Part shown: one piece after another, positions 31,624 through 38,215 of the stretch | How positions within the stretch are numbered: the first letter of the stretch is position 1 | Layout: each line of letters opens with the position of its first letter | NCBI GenBank assembly: GCA_016871775.1 | Contig: VHCI01000021.1 | Span: 1-38,215 of the forward strand | Direction: 5' to 3' | Source of the DNA: Verrucomicrobiota bacterium | GTDB lineage: Bacteria > Verrucomicrobiota > Verrucomicrobiia > Opitutales > Opitutaceae | Length of the DNA: 38,215 nucleotides | Notes under the pieces: model-generated | Told to the model about the DNA's origin: nothing | Database searches by the model: none | Seen by the model: only the letters and a program-made list of their open reading frames with translations | Translations under genes and position numbers: made by a program

Positions 31624-33462
31624 TCAGGCGACGTAGCGGGTGATCCCGACGACCGTGAACTCCTCGTCCACGCCCGCCGTCTTGACCTTGACCACCTCTC
31701 CCAGCTTGCGGCCGAGCAGGGCGGCGCCGAAGGCCGTCTTGTAGGAAATGATGTGCCGGTCGGGGTCGCCGTCCCAGGCGCCGAGAATGGTGAACGTGGC
31801 GGTCGAGCCATCGGCCACCTTCCGCACTGCGACCACCGTACCGATGCTGGCCTGGTCGGTCGTGGCGTCCTTGAAGTCGGTCACGCGGGCGCGGGCGAGG
31901 TCGCGCTCGAACTGGCCCTTCTGGGCCATCAGCACGGACTGGTCCTGCTTGGCCATCTTGAACTCGGAATTCTCGCGGAGGTCACCGTGCTCGCGGGCGG
32001 CGGCGATCGCCTTGGAGTTATCGGGGATCTTCTTGGCCACGATTTGATCGTACTCCTCGCGCTTCCGGTCGTAGCTGGCGCGGGACACGATCAACTGCTC
32101 ATCCTTACCCTCGGCGTCGGCAGCGACAAGCGACTGGATCTTGGGAAAGATCTTAATGAAGCGGGCGAGAAGCGACTTCTTGGTGAGTTCCTCGAAGCCC
32201 TGGTTGAGCATCAGAGTGTTCGCGAGGTCGCGGGCGGTCTCCGGGTCGGCGGTGGCAAGCAGGTCCGGAATCAAATCGGGGTCCTCGGAGAGGATGTCCG
32301 CGAGCGGAATCCGGCGGGCGCTGGCAGCCTGGAGGGCCTCGTAATCGATGGCGAAGAATATAGCGCTGAGCAGCCGCGGGGTGATCAAGTCATGAAGAAG
32401 CTTGGCGAACTTCTTTGAGTCGCGGTTCTTGACGATCCAGAGGAGCACCGGGGCGCGGAGGTTCTGCTCGGTCTGCCAGCGACGGAGAGTCTCGGCGAGG
32501 TGGTCGGCGTGCCCTTCCTCGATCAAGAAGTTAATGCACTCCGTGGTGAACTTGCCTTGGGAAGTCTTGAGCAGCTGGAAGAGCACGTCGCGCACTTCGA
32601 TCGGGTGCGTGTCGCGGATCAGCCGCAGGAGGCGGGCCTGGAAGTGGACCGGGATCTTCTCGGCGACGCCGGGGAGGTCACGGATGTTGGCGATTAGAGT
32701 GGCCTGGGCCGGCTCCAAGGCCTCGGTGCGGCCGAGCAGTTTGGCGAGGTCGTCGCGGACGGCGGCCCCGTAAAGTCGTTCCGCCGCATCAAGCTGGTTG
32801 GAATCGCGGACGGACTCGGCGAGGCCGTCCAGAATGGCCCCGAGGTCACCGAGGCTGGCATTGCCGTCGACGGCGGCCATCAGTTCCTCGGCGAGGGCGA
32901 TGCGGCGGCGGGCGGAGCGGGTGCTGGTGAACTGCTCGCGGATGCCTTCCTCAGCCGAGACGGGCGTCTCGCGCACGACGTAGCACTCGGTCTTCTTAAC
33001 GGGAACGGAGAGGCGGGGGTCCTGGGCGATCTGCTTGCGGGCGGCAGCCCACCACTTCTTGAACTTCTCCTCGCCGACGACCTGGGCAAGCACGATCTCA
33101 AGCTCGATGGCGGTGGCGGCCTGATTCGGGTAGGCTTGAAGGGCTTCGAACACCAGTTGTGCGGGCTGGTCGGCGATCAGCTCATTGATACGAGCGGGCT
33201 CGGTCTCGCGGCGGACCAAGAGGTGGCGGGAGTGGAGCACCTCCATCGTGGAGACACAGAAGGCGGGATCCATCGCGTGTCCGGCCTTGCCCTTGAAGTC
33301 GATCGTCAGCCGCTGGGCGGACTCGTCGTAGGAGCGGATCTGGCCGAAACCCCAACTACGGTGGACCACGTAAGCACCCGGCACCATCGCCTCGAGTTTC
33401 GATTTGGCCGGCTTGAGGGCCGGCATTTTGGCGAGGAGCGCGGAAACGGCTTCGGAATTCAT
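31624..33462 (-). CDS. Long GreA-type transcription elongation factor with N-terminal extension
   Basis: The 612-residue protein ends in a complete GreA/GreB module (about 460-612): a coiled-coil part with AREHGDLRENSEFKMAKQDQ, whose acidic D497-type tip (GDLREN, 493-498) normally enters the RNA polymerase secondary channel, followed by the FKBP-like part ending in FTVVGITRYVA. The first 450 residues are not found in E. coli GreA. Residues about 27-78 read GAYVVHRSWGFGQIRSYDE, similar to CarD/TRCF or Tudor-type RNA-polymerase-binding folds, and the middle is alpha-helical. Long GreA proteins are known from Chlamydia. It should rescue backtracked polymerase by stimulating transcript cleavage. 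The start is at the ATG at 33462; a sigma70-like promoter lies just upstream. Confidence 0.88.
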   Translation of the reverse strand: MNSEAVSALLAKMPALKPAKSKLEAMVPGAYVVHRSWGFGQIRSYDESAQRLTIDFKGKAGHAMDPAFCVSTMEVLHSRHLLVRRETEPARINELIADQPAQLVFEALQAYPNQAATAIELEIVLAQVVGEEKFKKWWAAARKQIAQDPRLSVPVKKTECYVVRETPVSAEEGIREQFTSTRSARRRIALAEELMAAVDGNASLGDLGAILDGLAESVRDSNQLDAAERLYGAAVRDDLAKLLGRTEALEPAQATLIANIRDLPGVAEKIPVHFQARLLRLIRDTHPIEVRDVLFQLLKTSQGKFTTECINFLIEEGHADHLAETLRRWQTEQNLRAPVLLWIVKNRDSKKFAKLLHDLITPRLLSAIFFAIDYEALQAASARRIPLADILSEDPDLIPDLLATADPETARDLANTLMLNQGFEELTKKSLLARFIKIFPKIQSLVAADAEGKDEQLIVSRASYDRKREEYDQIVAKKIPDNSKAIAAAREHGDLRENSEFKMAKQDQSVLMAQKGQFERDLARARVTDFKDATTDQASIGTVVAVRKVADGSTATFTILGAWDGDPDRHIISYKTAFGAALLGRKLGEVVKVKTAGVDEEFTVVGITRYVA

Positions 33463-33491
33463 GGTTGCGTGACTGAGGACCTGAACTGGAG

Positions 33492-33521
33492 ATTTGAGCG
33501 GACCTTTCTCCGCCTTGTCAA
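33492..33521 (-). promoter_or_regulatory. Sigma70-type promoter for the GreA-module gene
   Basis: On the minus strand TTGACA (33516-33521, perfect -35) and TCAAAT (33492-33497, four of six positions of the -10) are 18 bases apart. The -10 lies about 30 bases upstream of the ATG at 33462, giving a short leader. Confidence 0.5.
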
Positions 33522-33559
33522 ACCGAGTGTCACCCCGGGCATTCTGGGAAGACGCCCTA

Positions 33560-34855
33560 ATGCCGACCCAATCTGCTCTGCCGCCCGACGCCTGGAACTC
33601 CGCCGCGCTGCTACTCACCCGCTGGATTGCCCGCGGGGAGCGCCTTGACCTGCTGCTGGAGACCTTGCCCCGGGCGCTGACGGGCCCGGCGCGAGCGCAG
33701 TGCCAGCACCGAGTGCTGGGGGTGGTGCGGCACCACGGGCGCTTGGAGGCGGCGCTGGCGCGGTTGGTCACGCACGCCCCGCGGCATGAGGTGCGCGCGG
33801 TGCTGCTAATGGCGGGTTTGGAACTGCTGGAGGCGCCGGCCGCGGCGGAGGCGGACCCGGGGCGGGTGCCGCGGATCGTGCACCATGCGGTGGAGCGCAC
33901 AAAGACCCTCGCCAGCCCGGCCGAGGCCCGGATGGTGAATGCGGTCGCCCGGCGCCTCGCGGCGCCCCTGGCGCAGCCCGCGCCGCCGGCAGAGGCGGAC
34001 GCGGCGGCATTGGCCGAGTATTTCTCGCATCCGGTCTGGCTGGTGCGAGCCTGGCTGGCTCAATTCGGCCCGGCGGCAACGCGGGCGCTATTGGAATGGA
34101 ACCAAACCCCGGCGCCGGTGCACGGCCGCTGGCGGGGGCCAGCTGATCCGCCGGAGTTCCTCCAGCCGACGGCGTGGCCAGGTTTCCTGCGCGTACCGGC
34201 CGGCCATTGGGGGGACGTGGAGCCGCTGCTGGCGGCGGGCCAGATGTACCTGCAGGATCCGTCCACCCGCCTGCCGGTGGAACTCCTGGCCCCGCAAGCG
34301 GGCGAGACCTTGCTCGACCTTTGCGCCGCCCCCGGGGGCAAGAGCCTGTTGATCGCCGACCAGATGGGCGCCGGCCGCCTGGTAGCCGTGGATCAGCCTG
34401 GGACGCGGCTGGAGCGCTTGAAGGAGAACCTGTCCCGGACCCGCAGCGTGGATGTCGCTTTGGTGCAGGCGGACCTGTTGGGCCAGCCGGGAATGGTGCT
34501 GCGGGAGCATCGATTGCCCGAGGCCTATGCTGGAGTGCTGCTGGATGTACCCTGTTCCAACACGGGTGTGATGCGGCACCGGGTGGACGTGAAGCGGCGC
34601 CTGCAGCCGGGGGATTTCCGCAAGCATCCGGCACAACAGTTGTCGCTCCTGCACGCGGCGGCGCGGCTGGTCCGCCCGGGCGGGCGCCTCGTGTATTCGA
34701 CCTGCAGCATCGACGTGGAGGAGAACGAGCACGTCGTGCGCGCCTTCCTCGCCGGGAAGGCGGGCGGGCCGTTCAGCCTAGAGCGTTCCGTGGTGAGCCA
34801 GCCCTGGGTGGCGGGCCACGACGGCGGCGGCGCGTTCCTGCTGAGGAAGGCCTGA
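33560..34855 (+). CDS. rsmB: 16S rRNA (cytosine(967)-C5)-methyltransferase RsmB-like
   Basis: The 431-residue protein is of the RsmB/Fmu group of RNA m5C methyltransferases. An N-terminal NusB-like helical domain (about 8-140) precedes the SAM domain: LLDLCAAPGGKSLLI (251-265), VAVDQPGTRLERL (276-288), the PCSNTG motif with the releasing cysteine 332, and YSTCSIDVEENE (379-390) with the catalytic cysteine 382. Both cysteines are present, so it should be active. The start at 33560 was chosen because the frame opens into the NusB-like domain there. It is divergent from the GreA-module gene (97 bases). Downstream the stop is overlapped antisense by the TonB receptor fragment. Confidence 0.93.
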   Translation: MPTQSALPPDAWNSAALLLTRWIARGERLDLLLETLPRALTGPARAQCQHRVLGVVRHHGRLEAALARLVTHAPRHEVRAVLLMAGLELLEAPAAAEADPGRVPRIVHHAVERTKTLASPAEARMVNAVARRLAAPLAQPAPPAEADAAALAEYFSHPVWLVRAWLAQFGPAATRALLEWNQTPAPVHGRWRGPADPPEFLQPTAWPGFLRVPAGHWGDVEPLLAAGQMYLQDPSTRLPVELLAPQAGETLLDLCAAPGGKSLLIADQMGAGRLVAVDQPGTRLERLKENLSRTRSVDVALVQADLLGQPGMVLREHRLPEAYAGVLLDVPCSNTGVMRHRVDVKRRLQPGDFRKHPAQQLSLLHAAARLVRPGGRLVYSTCSIDVEENEHVVRAFLAGKAGGPFSLERSVVSQPWVAGHDGGGAFLLRKA

Positions 34856-35383
34856 GCTGGGCGCGGTCCTCGCGACGGCGAGGCGGGTCCTCTCCGCCGC
34901 AGGCTTTCCCGCAGCGCGCTTGAAATTCATGGCCCTGGCCTGCGCGCCGGCGGCCCCCTCGGCGGTGAAGGCAGCCGTGAGCACGACCTCGCCGCCGAGC
35001 GTGACGTTGCAAACGGCCCGCGCCCCCGCGGCGAGCGTTACGCTCTCGCGATTGTTCTCTGAGCCGAGATAGCCCACGACGACCTCGTGCGTCCCCGCCG
35101 GCACAGGCGTGAGCGTGAACGCACCGTCCGCGGCGGTGTAGGCCTCGAGCGCGCTGCCGGTGACGGTGACCTTGGCGCCGGCGAGGAGCGCGCCGGTGTT
35201 GGCGTCGGACACGTTGCCGAAGATCGAGCCGATGGTTTGCGCGTGGGTGAGCGCGGCCGCGCGCAGCCAGCCGCGCAGAAACAGCCAGCGCCGGCGCGAA
35301 CGGGTCGGCGGCGGCATGGGGGTGCGGGGGTGGAGTGGTTTGGGTGGAGGAACCAAATTCGCAGCCGTCGGTGGCGGGTTCAT
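34778..35383 (-). pseudogene. Truncated N-terminal module of a TonB-dependent receptor
   Basis: This 201-codon frame begins like a TonB receptor: a leader with WLFLRGWLRAAALTHAQT, a carboxypeptidase-regulatory-like sandwich (about 50-130: GSIFGNVSDANTGALLAGAK ... GTHEVVVGYLG) and then GEVVLTAAFTAEG ... ARAMNFKRAA, which is how the segment before the plug domain reads in such receptors. From about residue 158 (near 34910) the family character stops, the plug and barrel are absent, and the frame runs antisense into the end of rsmB. So it is the 5' part of a lost receptor gene and not the start of the receptor at 35568, which lies upstream of it and has its own C-terminus. It might make a small exported domain, but decay is more likely. 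M1 is at 35383, with M23 at 35317 as another start. Confidence 0.75.
34868..34898 (+). terminator. Two hairpins after rsmB
   Basis: Twelve bases past the rsmB stop, CCTCGC-GACG-GCGAGG (34868-34883) is a perfect 6-bp stem with a 4-base loop, and GGCGG / CCGCC (34882-34898) is a 5-bp stem sharing two bases with it. The two could be alternative folds. No T-run follows. It may also mark the rearrangement point described under the neighbouring receptor fragment. Confidence 0.3.
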
Positions 35384-35567
35384 GGCGGCGGCGTCACGAT
35401 TCGGCGACGAAGCGCTGGAGGTCCTCCGCGAGCCGCCAGCCCGCGAATGAGACCGGGATCAGGCCGCCGGCCCGGCGGGTGAAACCGGATTGATAGCCCT
35501 GCGGTGGTTCGGTCGACCTCCGGCCGGCGCAGGATGCCGGGCGGCGCGGCGGGGCGTATGGCCGCGC

Positions 35568-38215
35568 TCAGAACGCCAGCCGTGCGCTGAGCGTGTAGGT
35601 CGTGGGCGGGTTGAGGGCGGCGCGGAAGAGCTGTCCGTCCGGGTCGCGGCGCACGAGCGTGTAGGGACTGGATTGGAGAAGATTCTTCGCGTTGAGCTGG
35701 AAGTCGGACTGGACGCCGCCGAGCCAGCGCGGGAGGCGCGTGCGGTAGCCGAGGAGGGCGTCGGCTTCGCGGCGGACTTGGGCGCGAAACAACTCGCCCG
35801 CGACGCTGCGGCCGATCACGGGGGCCGAGCCGTAACTGAGGCCACCGCCGAAGAAGAGGCCGCGGGCGCGCCCCTCGCGGATTTCATAGCGTGTGAAGCC
35901 GCGCAGCTCGAGCTCGCGGTGGCCGATCGTGCCCTTGTTCTCGACCGCTGTGGTCGAGGCGAGCCAGCTCTGATAGTCGAGAATCTCCTGCGCGACCGTC
36001 ACGCCAGCCACGGTCTGAAGCGACTGCGCCGCGGGCGTGCGCCAGAGGGGCAGCACCTGTGCAGCGGCGGGACGGCTGCGCTTGAGCATGTTGGTCTGGA
36101 CGGAAGTAGAACGGGAGCCGCTGAGCAGGAGCCGCCACGACGACGTGAGATTGGCCGTGATGTTGAGCTCGAGGCCCTGGGTGGAAAGGTCCGCGAGGTC
36201 AAAGCCATCGCCGGTAAAGCGCACGGCGTTGGCTGGCGCGATGAGACCGGCTGCGAGCATCACATCCATGATGCGATTGTTCCTTTCGGAGACATTGTTG
36301 GCGCCGAAAGCCGCGGCCTGATCGACCGAGTCGTTAGTGAACCGGCCGGCGCGCACGAAGACGCGGCCGCTGAAGAGCGAGACCAGGACGCCGTAGTCGC
36401 GGCCCTGGCCGGCGTTGAGCGGGAGAGGCGAGCTGTTGGGGATCAGCGTGACGGTGGTGCCGGGAGGCAGCGCGTTTTCGGAATAGTTGGCGTAGAGCGA
36501 GAGCCAGGGCAGGGGTTTGGCGACGGCGCCCCAGGAGAGGCGCTCGAAGTCGTAGGGCGAGGCCGGTGGCGCGGCTCCGAGGAAGCGCAGCGGCCCGAGC
36601 GAATCCGGGCGCGAGGCGACCTGGGTATTGGGGTTGTTGGTGGGCCGCGCGTAGCTGGTAAGCTGGGTGGAGCGCCAGCCCACGGTGGTCACGAGACGAT
36701 CCTGCAGAAAATAACTCTGCAGGCTCGCGAGTCGCCCGTCCGTCCGGCCCCACTGGTCGTTGAGTTCGTTGTAGGCCCAAGTGGTGGAAAACGTGCGCGG
36801 AGCGGCGCCGGGGTCGAGCATCACGCTGAGGGTGCGCGGGAGCGTGCGGAAATCCGGCGCGGCGAACTGAGACAAATCGGACGCGTTGGTGATGTAGCGG
36901 CGCGTCCAAACCTGGTTGACGGTGTTTTGCGGCTGCGGGTTGAACGGCGAACCGTCGAGGACCAGAAAGCCGACGTGGCGGGGATTACCGGTGTTGTCGC
37001 GGCTGGCGAGACCGGCGAAGGAGTGGCGGCCCCACTTCCCAAGGTCGAGCGTGTAGGAGGCGGTGAGGCGGAAGCGCTCGCCGCTGTCGCGGGCGCGGCG
37101 GAGCACCCAGCGCGTCTCGGTGTAATACAGACCAGCGTAGGGATTGGCGGCGCCGTCGCGGAAGGTCTGCCCCGGCTCGGCAAGCACGCGGAAAACATCG
37201 TGTGTGGTATCGTAGACATCGTGATCGCGCAGCTCGTTGAGCGCGCCGAACTCGAGGAAGAGGTTCCTGGCCGGTTCGAGTTCGACGAAGGCGCCAAGGC
37301 TCTTCTGCTTGAATTCGCTCGTGCCGCCGGGCCCAGCGAAGCTGGCCGTCTCGGGAAAAGGGTTCACCCGGTCGAACGCCGCCCAATCGCCCGGAAGAAT
37401 GACGGAGTTGTTGCGCGTGGCGAGGGGCTGGCTGAAGACGGTCTGGGAGAAATTACGCCACGCGTTGTCGTTGGCGACGTAGGTGACGCGGGTGAGCGCA
37501 CCGCGGCGGCCGATGCCGCGGGCCGCATCGGCCGGTGCGGTGCCGGATGCGACGAGCGGGGCACCGCTGAGTTTCCAGAGCGAGACGTTGTCGAACGGCG
37601 CGTAGAAGCGGGAGAGGGTGTTGCGGCCGTGGCCCCACTCGGTGTCGACGCGCACCGTGAGCCGGTCGACCGGGCGCCACGTCGCGGCGAAGGCGAGGCG
37701 GTCGTTGCCCGACTCCATGTGCTGCTGCCAGCCGCGGGCGCGGCTCGTGAGACCGTTGAAGCGGAAGGCGAGGCGCGGGGTGAGGCGCTGATTGTGGTCG
37801 ACGTGGAAACGGAGGAGCTCGTGATTGTCCGCGGTGAGCGCGATCGCGGTGAACGTGCGGGCAGGGCGGGCGGTCTTCGTGGACGTGTTGAGGATGCCGC
37901 CGGCGCCGCCAAGGCCGAAGAGAATGGCGTTGGGGCCGCGGGCCTCCTCGAAGCGCTCGGCATTGAATGTGTCGGGGATGATCGCGGTGCCGAAATAATT
38001 GCGCGCGCGCGACGCCTGCTGGCCGCGGATCCGGAACTGGAACCCGCCGGTGTCGATCGAGATGCCCTGCGCGTTGGCCGTCTGGTCGGTCCGCTCCGGC
38101 ACGGCGGAGGCGGAGTAGCGCATGAGGTCGGCTTCGCCGAAGGCGTTGAGGTCGGTGATGAGTTCGGGCGTGAACACCGAGATGGCATTGGGTACGTCGG
38201 CGAGGTTCGTCCGCA
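35568..38215 (-). CDS. TonB-dependent receptor, 5' end outside the window
   Basis: The frame is open from the right edge to a TGA at 35568 (more than 880 codons), so the N-terminal signal, sandwich domain and start of the plug lie off the window. The visible part begins RTNLADVPNAISVFTPEL, part of a plug, then FRIRGQQASRARNYFGTAI and ARGPNAILFGLGGAGGILN, which are typical plug motifs. The remainder is an outer-membrane barrel ending in TYTLSARLAF, with the usual terminal phenylalanine. The alternating plug text fits the large receptor family common in Opitutaceae-like Verrucomicrobia. The ligand cannot be read from sequence and no degradative gene lies close to it inside the window. The first residue inside the edge is incomplete by two bases. 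Confidence 0.92.
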   Translation of the reverse strand, partial: RTNLADVPNAISVFTPELITDLNAFGEADLMRYSASAVPERTDQTANAQGISIDTGGFQFRIRGQQASRARNYFGTAIIPDTFNAERFEEARGPNAILFGLGGAGGILNTSTKTARPARTFTAIALTADNHELLRFHVDHNQRLTPRLAFRFNGLTSRARGWQQHMESGNDRLAFAATWRPVDRLTVRVDTEWGHGRNTLSRFYAPFDNVSLWKLSGAPLVASGTAPADAARGIGRRGALTRVTYVANDNAWRNFSQTVFSQPLATRNNSVILPGDWAAFDRVNPFPETASFAGPGGTSEFKQKSLGAFVELEPARNLFLEFGALNELRDHDVYDTTHDVFRVLAEPGQTFRDGAANPYAGLYYTETRWVLRRARDSGERFRLTASYTLDLGKWGRHSFAGLASRDNTGNPRHVGFLVLDGSPFNPQPQNTVNQVWTRRYITNASDLSQFAAPDFRTLPRTLSVMLDPGAAPRTFSTTWAYNELNDQWGRTDGRLASLQSYFLQDRLVTTVGWRSTQLTSYARPTNNPNTQVASRPDSLGPLRFLGAAPPASPYDFERLSWGAVAKPLPWLSLYANYSENALPPGTTVTLIPNSSPLPLNAGQGRDYGVLVSLFSGRVFVRAGRFTNDSVDQAAAFGANNVSERNNRIMDVMLAAGLIAPANAVRFTGDGFDLADLSTQGLELNITANLTSSWRLLLSGSRSTSVQTNMLKRSRPAAAQVLPLWRTPAAQSLQTVAGVTVAQEILDYQSWLASTTAVENKGTIGHRELELRGFTRYEIREGRARGLFFGGGLSYGSAPVIGRSVAGELFRAQVRREADALLGYRTRLPRWLGGVQSDFQLNAKNLLQSSPYTLVRRDPDGQLFRAALNPPTTYTLSARLAF

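Noticed and set aside
34778-38215. The receptor fragment and the right-hand receptor as one frameshifted gene
   Set aside because: The fragment is an N-terminal module but lies downstream of the C-terminus of the right-hand receptor on the same strand, so the order is wrong for a single gene.
1-38215. tRNA, rRNA, CRISPR arrays, insertion sequences
   Set aside because: No cloverleaf, rRNA segment, regularly spaced repeat array or transposase was recognised on either strand; the only recombinase is the partial Xer-type gene at the left edge.

Overview
The window is GC-rich (about 70 % by eye), densely coding bacterial DNA that looks like Verrucomicrobiota, most probably an Opitutaceae-like genome. 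The basis is protein character only: large TonB-dependent receptors with a carboxypeptidase-regulatory-like N-domain, a secreted sulfatase and a BNR sialidase-like enzyme, a very long GreA-type factor of the kind seen in the PVC group, and a zwf-opcA pair. No 16S, tRNA or other RNA gene was recognised, so the taxonomy is inference.

Layout. (1) 1-7135, housekeeping: the N-terminal part of a Xer-type tyrosine recombinase and mazG (minus); trpC, rsmA, a secreted protein of unknown function and a GNAT acetyltransferase (plus); trpS and a left-handed beta-helix protein (minus); two tandem YkgJ-type cysteine-cluster proteins (plus). (2) 7137-14724, a glycan-uptake and degradation block: TonB-dependent receptor (minus), and divergently a sialidase-like enzyme, a purple-acid-phosphatase-like gene interrupted by an in-frame TAG, and a type I sulfatase. 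(3) 14815-17269: a secreted protein made of three tandem RidA domains (minus) and mtnA (plus). (4) 17651-22038, a minus-strand group read in the order mini-kinase, PP2C phosphatase, gamma-glutamylcyclotransferase, zwf, opcA; the first three are coupled by 4-base start/stop overlaps. (5) 22143-31591, a five-gene plus-strand cluster for a surface glycan: pyruvyl transferase, a large GT-C-like membrane protein, a GT9-coiled-coil-GT2 fusion, a membrane-anchored GT2, and a GT2 fused to a degenerate methyltransferase-like domain. (6) 31624-34855: a 612-residue GreA-module protein (minus) and rsmB (plus), divergent. (7) 34778-38215: a truncated N-terminal module of a TonB receptor next to rsmB, then a nearly complete second TonB receptor that runs off the right edge.

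The strongest leads for something undescribed are the 140-residue kinase-like protein coupled to a PP2C phosphatase, the GT-C-like protein with duplicated C-terminal DGW modules inside a cluster of multi-domain glycosyltransferases, and the one-chain, three-domain secreted RidA protein. The in-frame stop in the phosphatase gene and the receptor fragment beside rsmB look like gene decay or rearrangement. Several long antisense frames are shadows of real genes in this GC-rich DNA and are not annotated.
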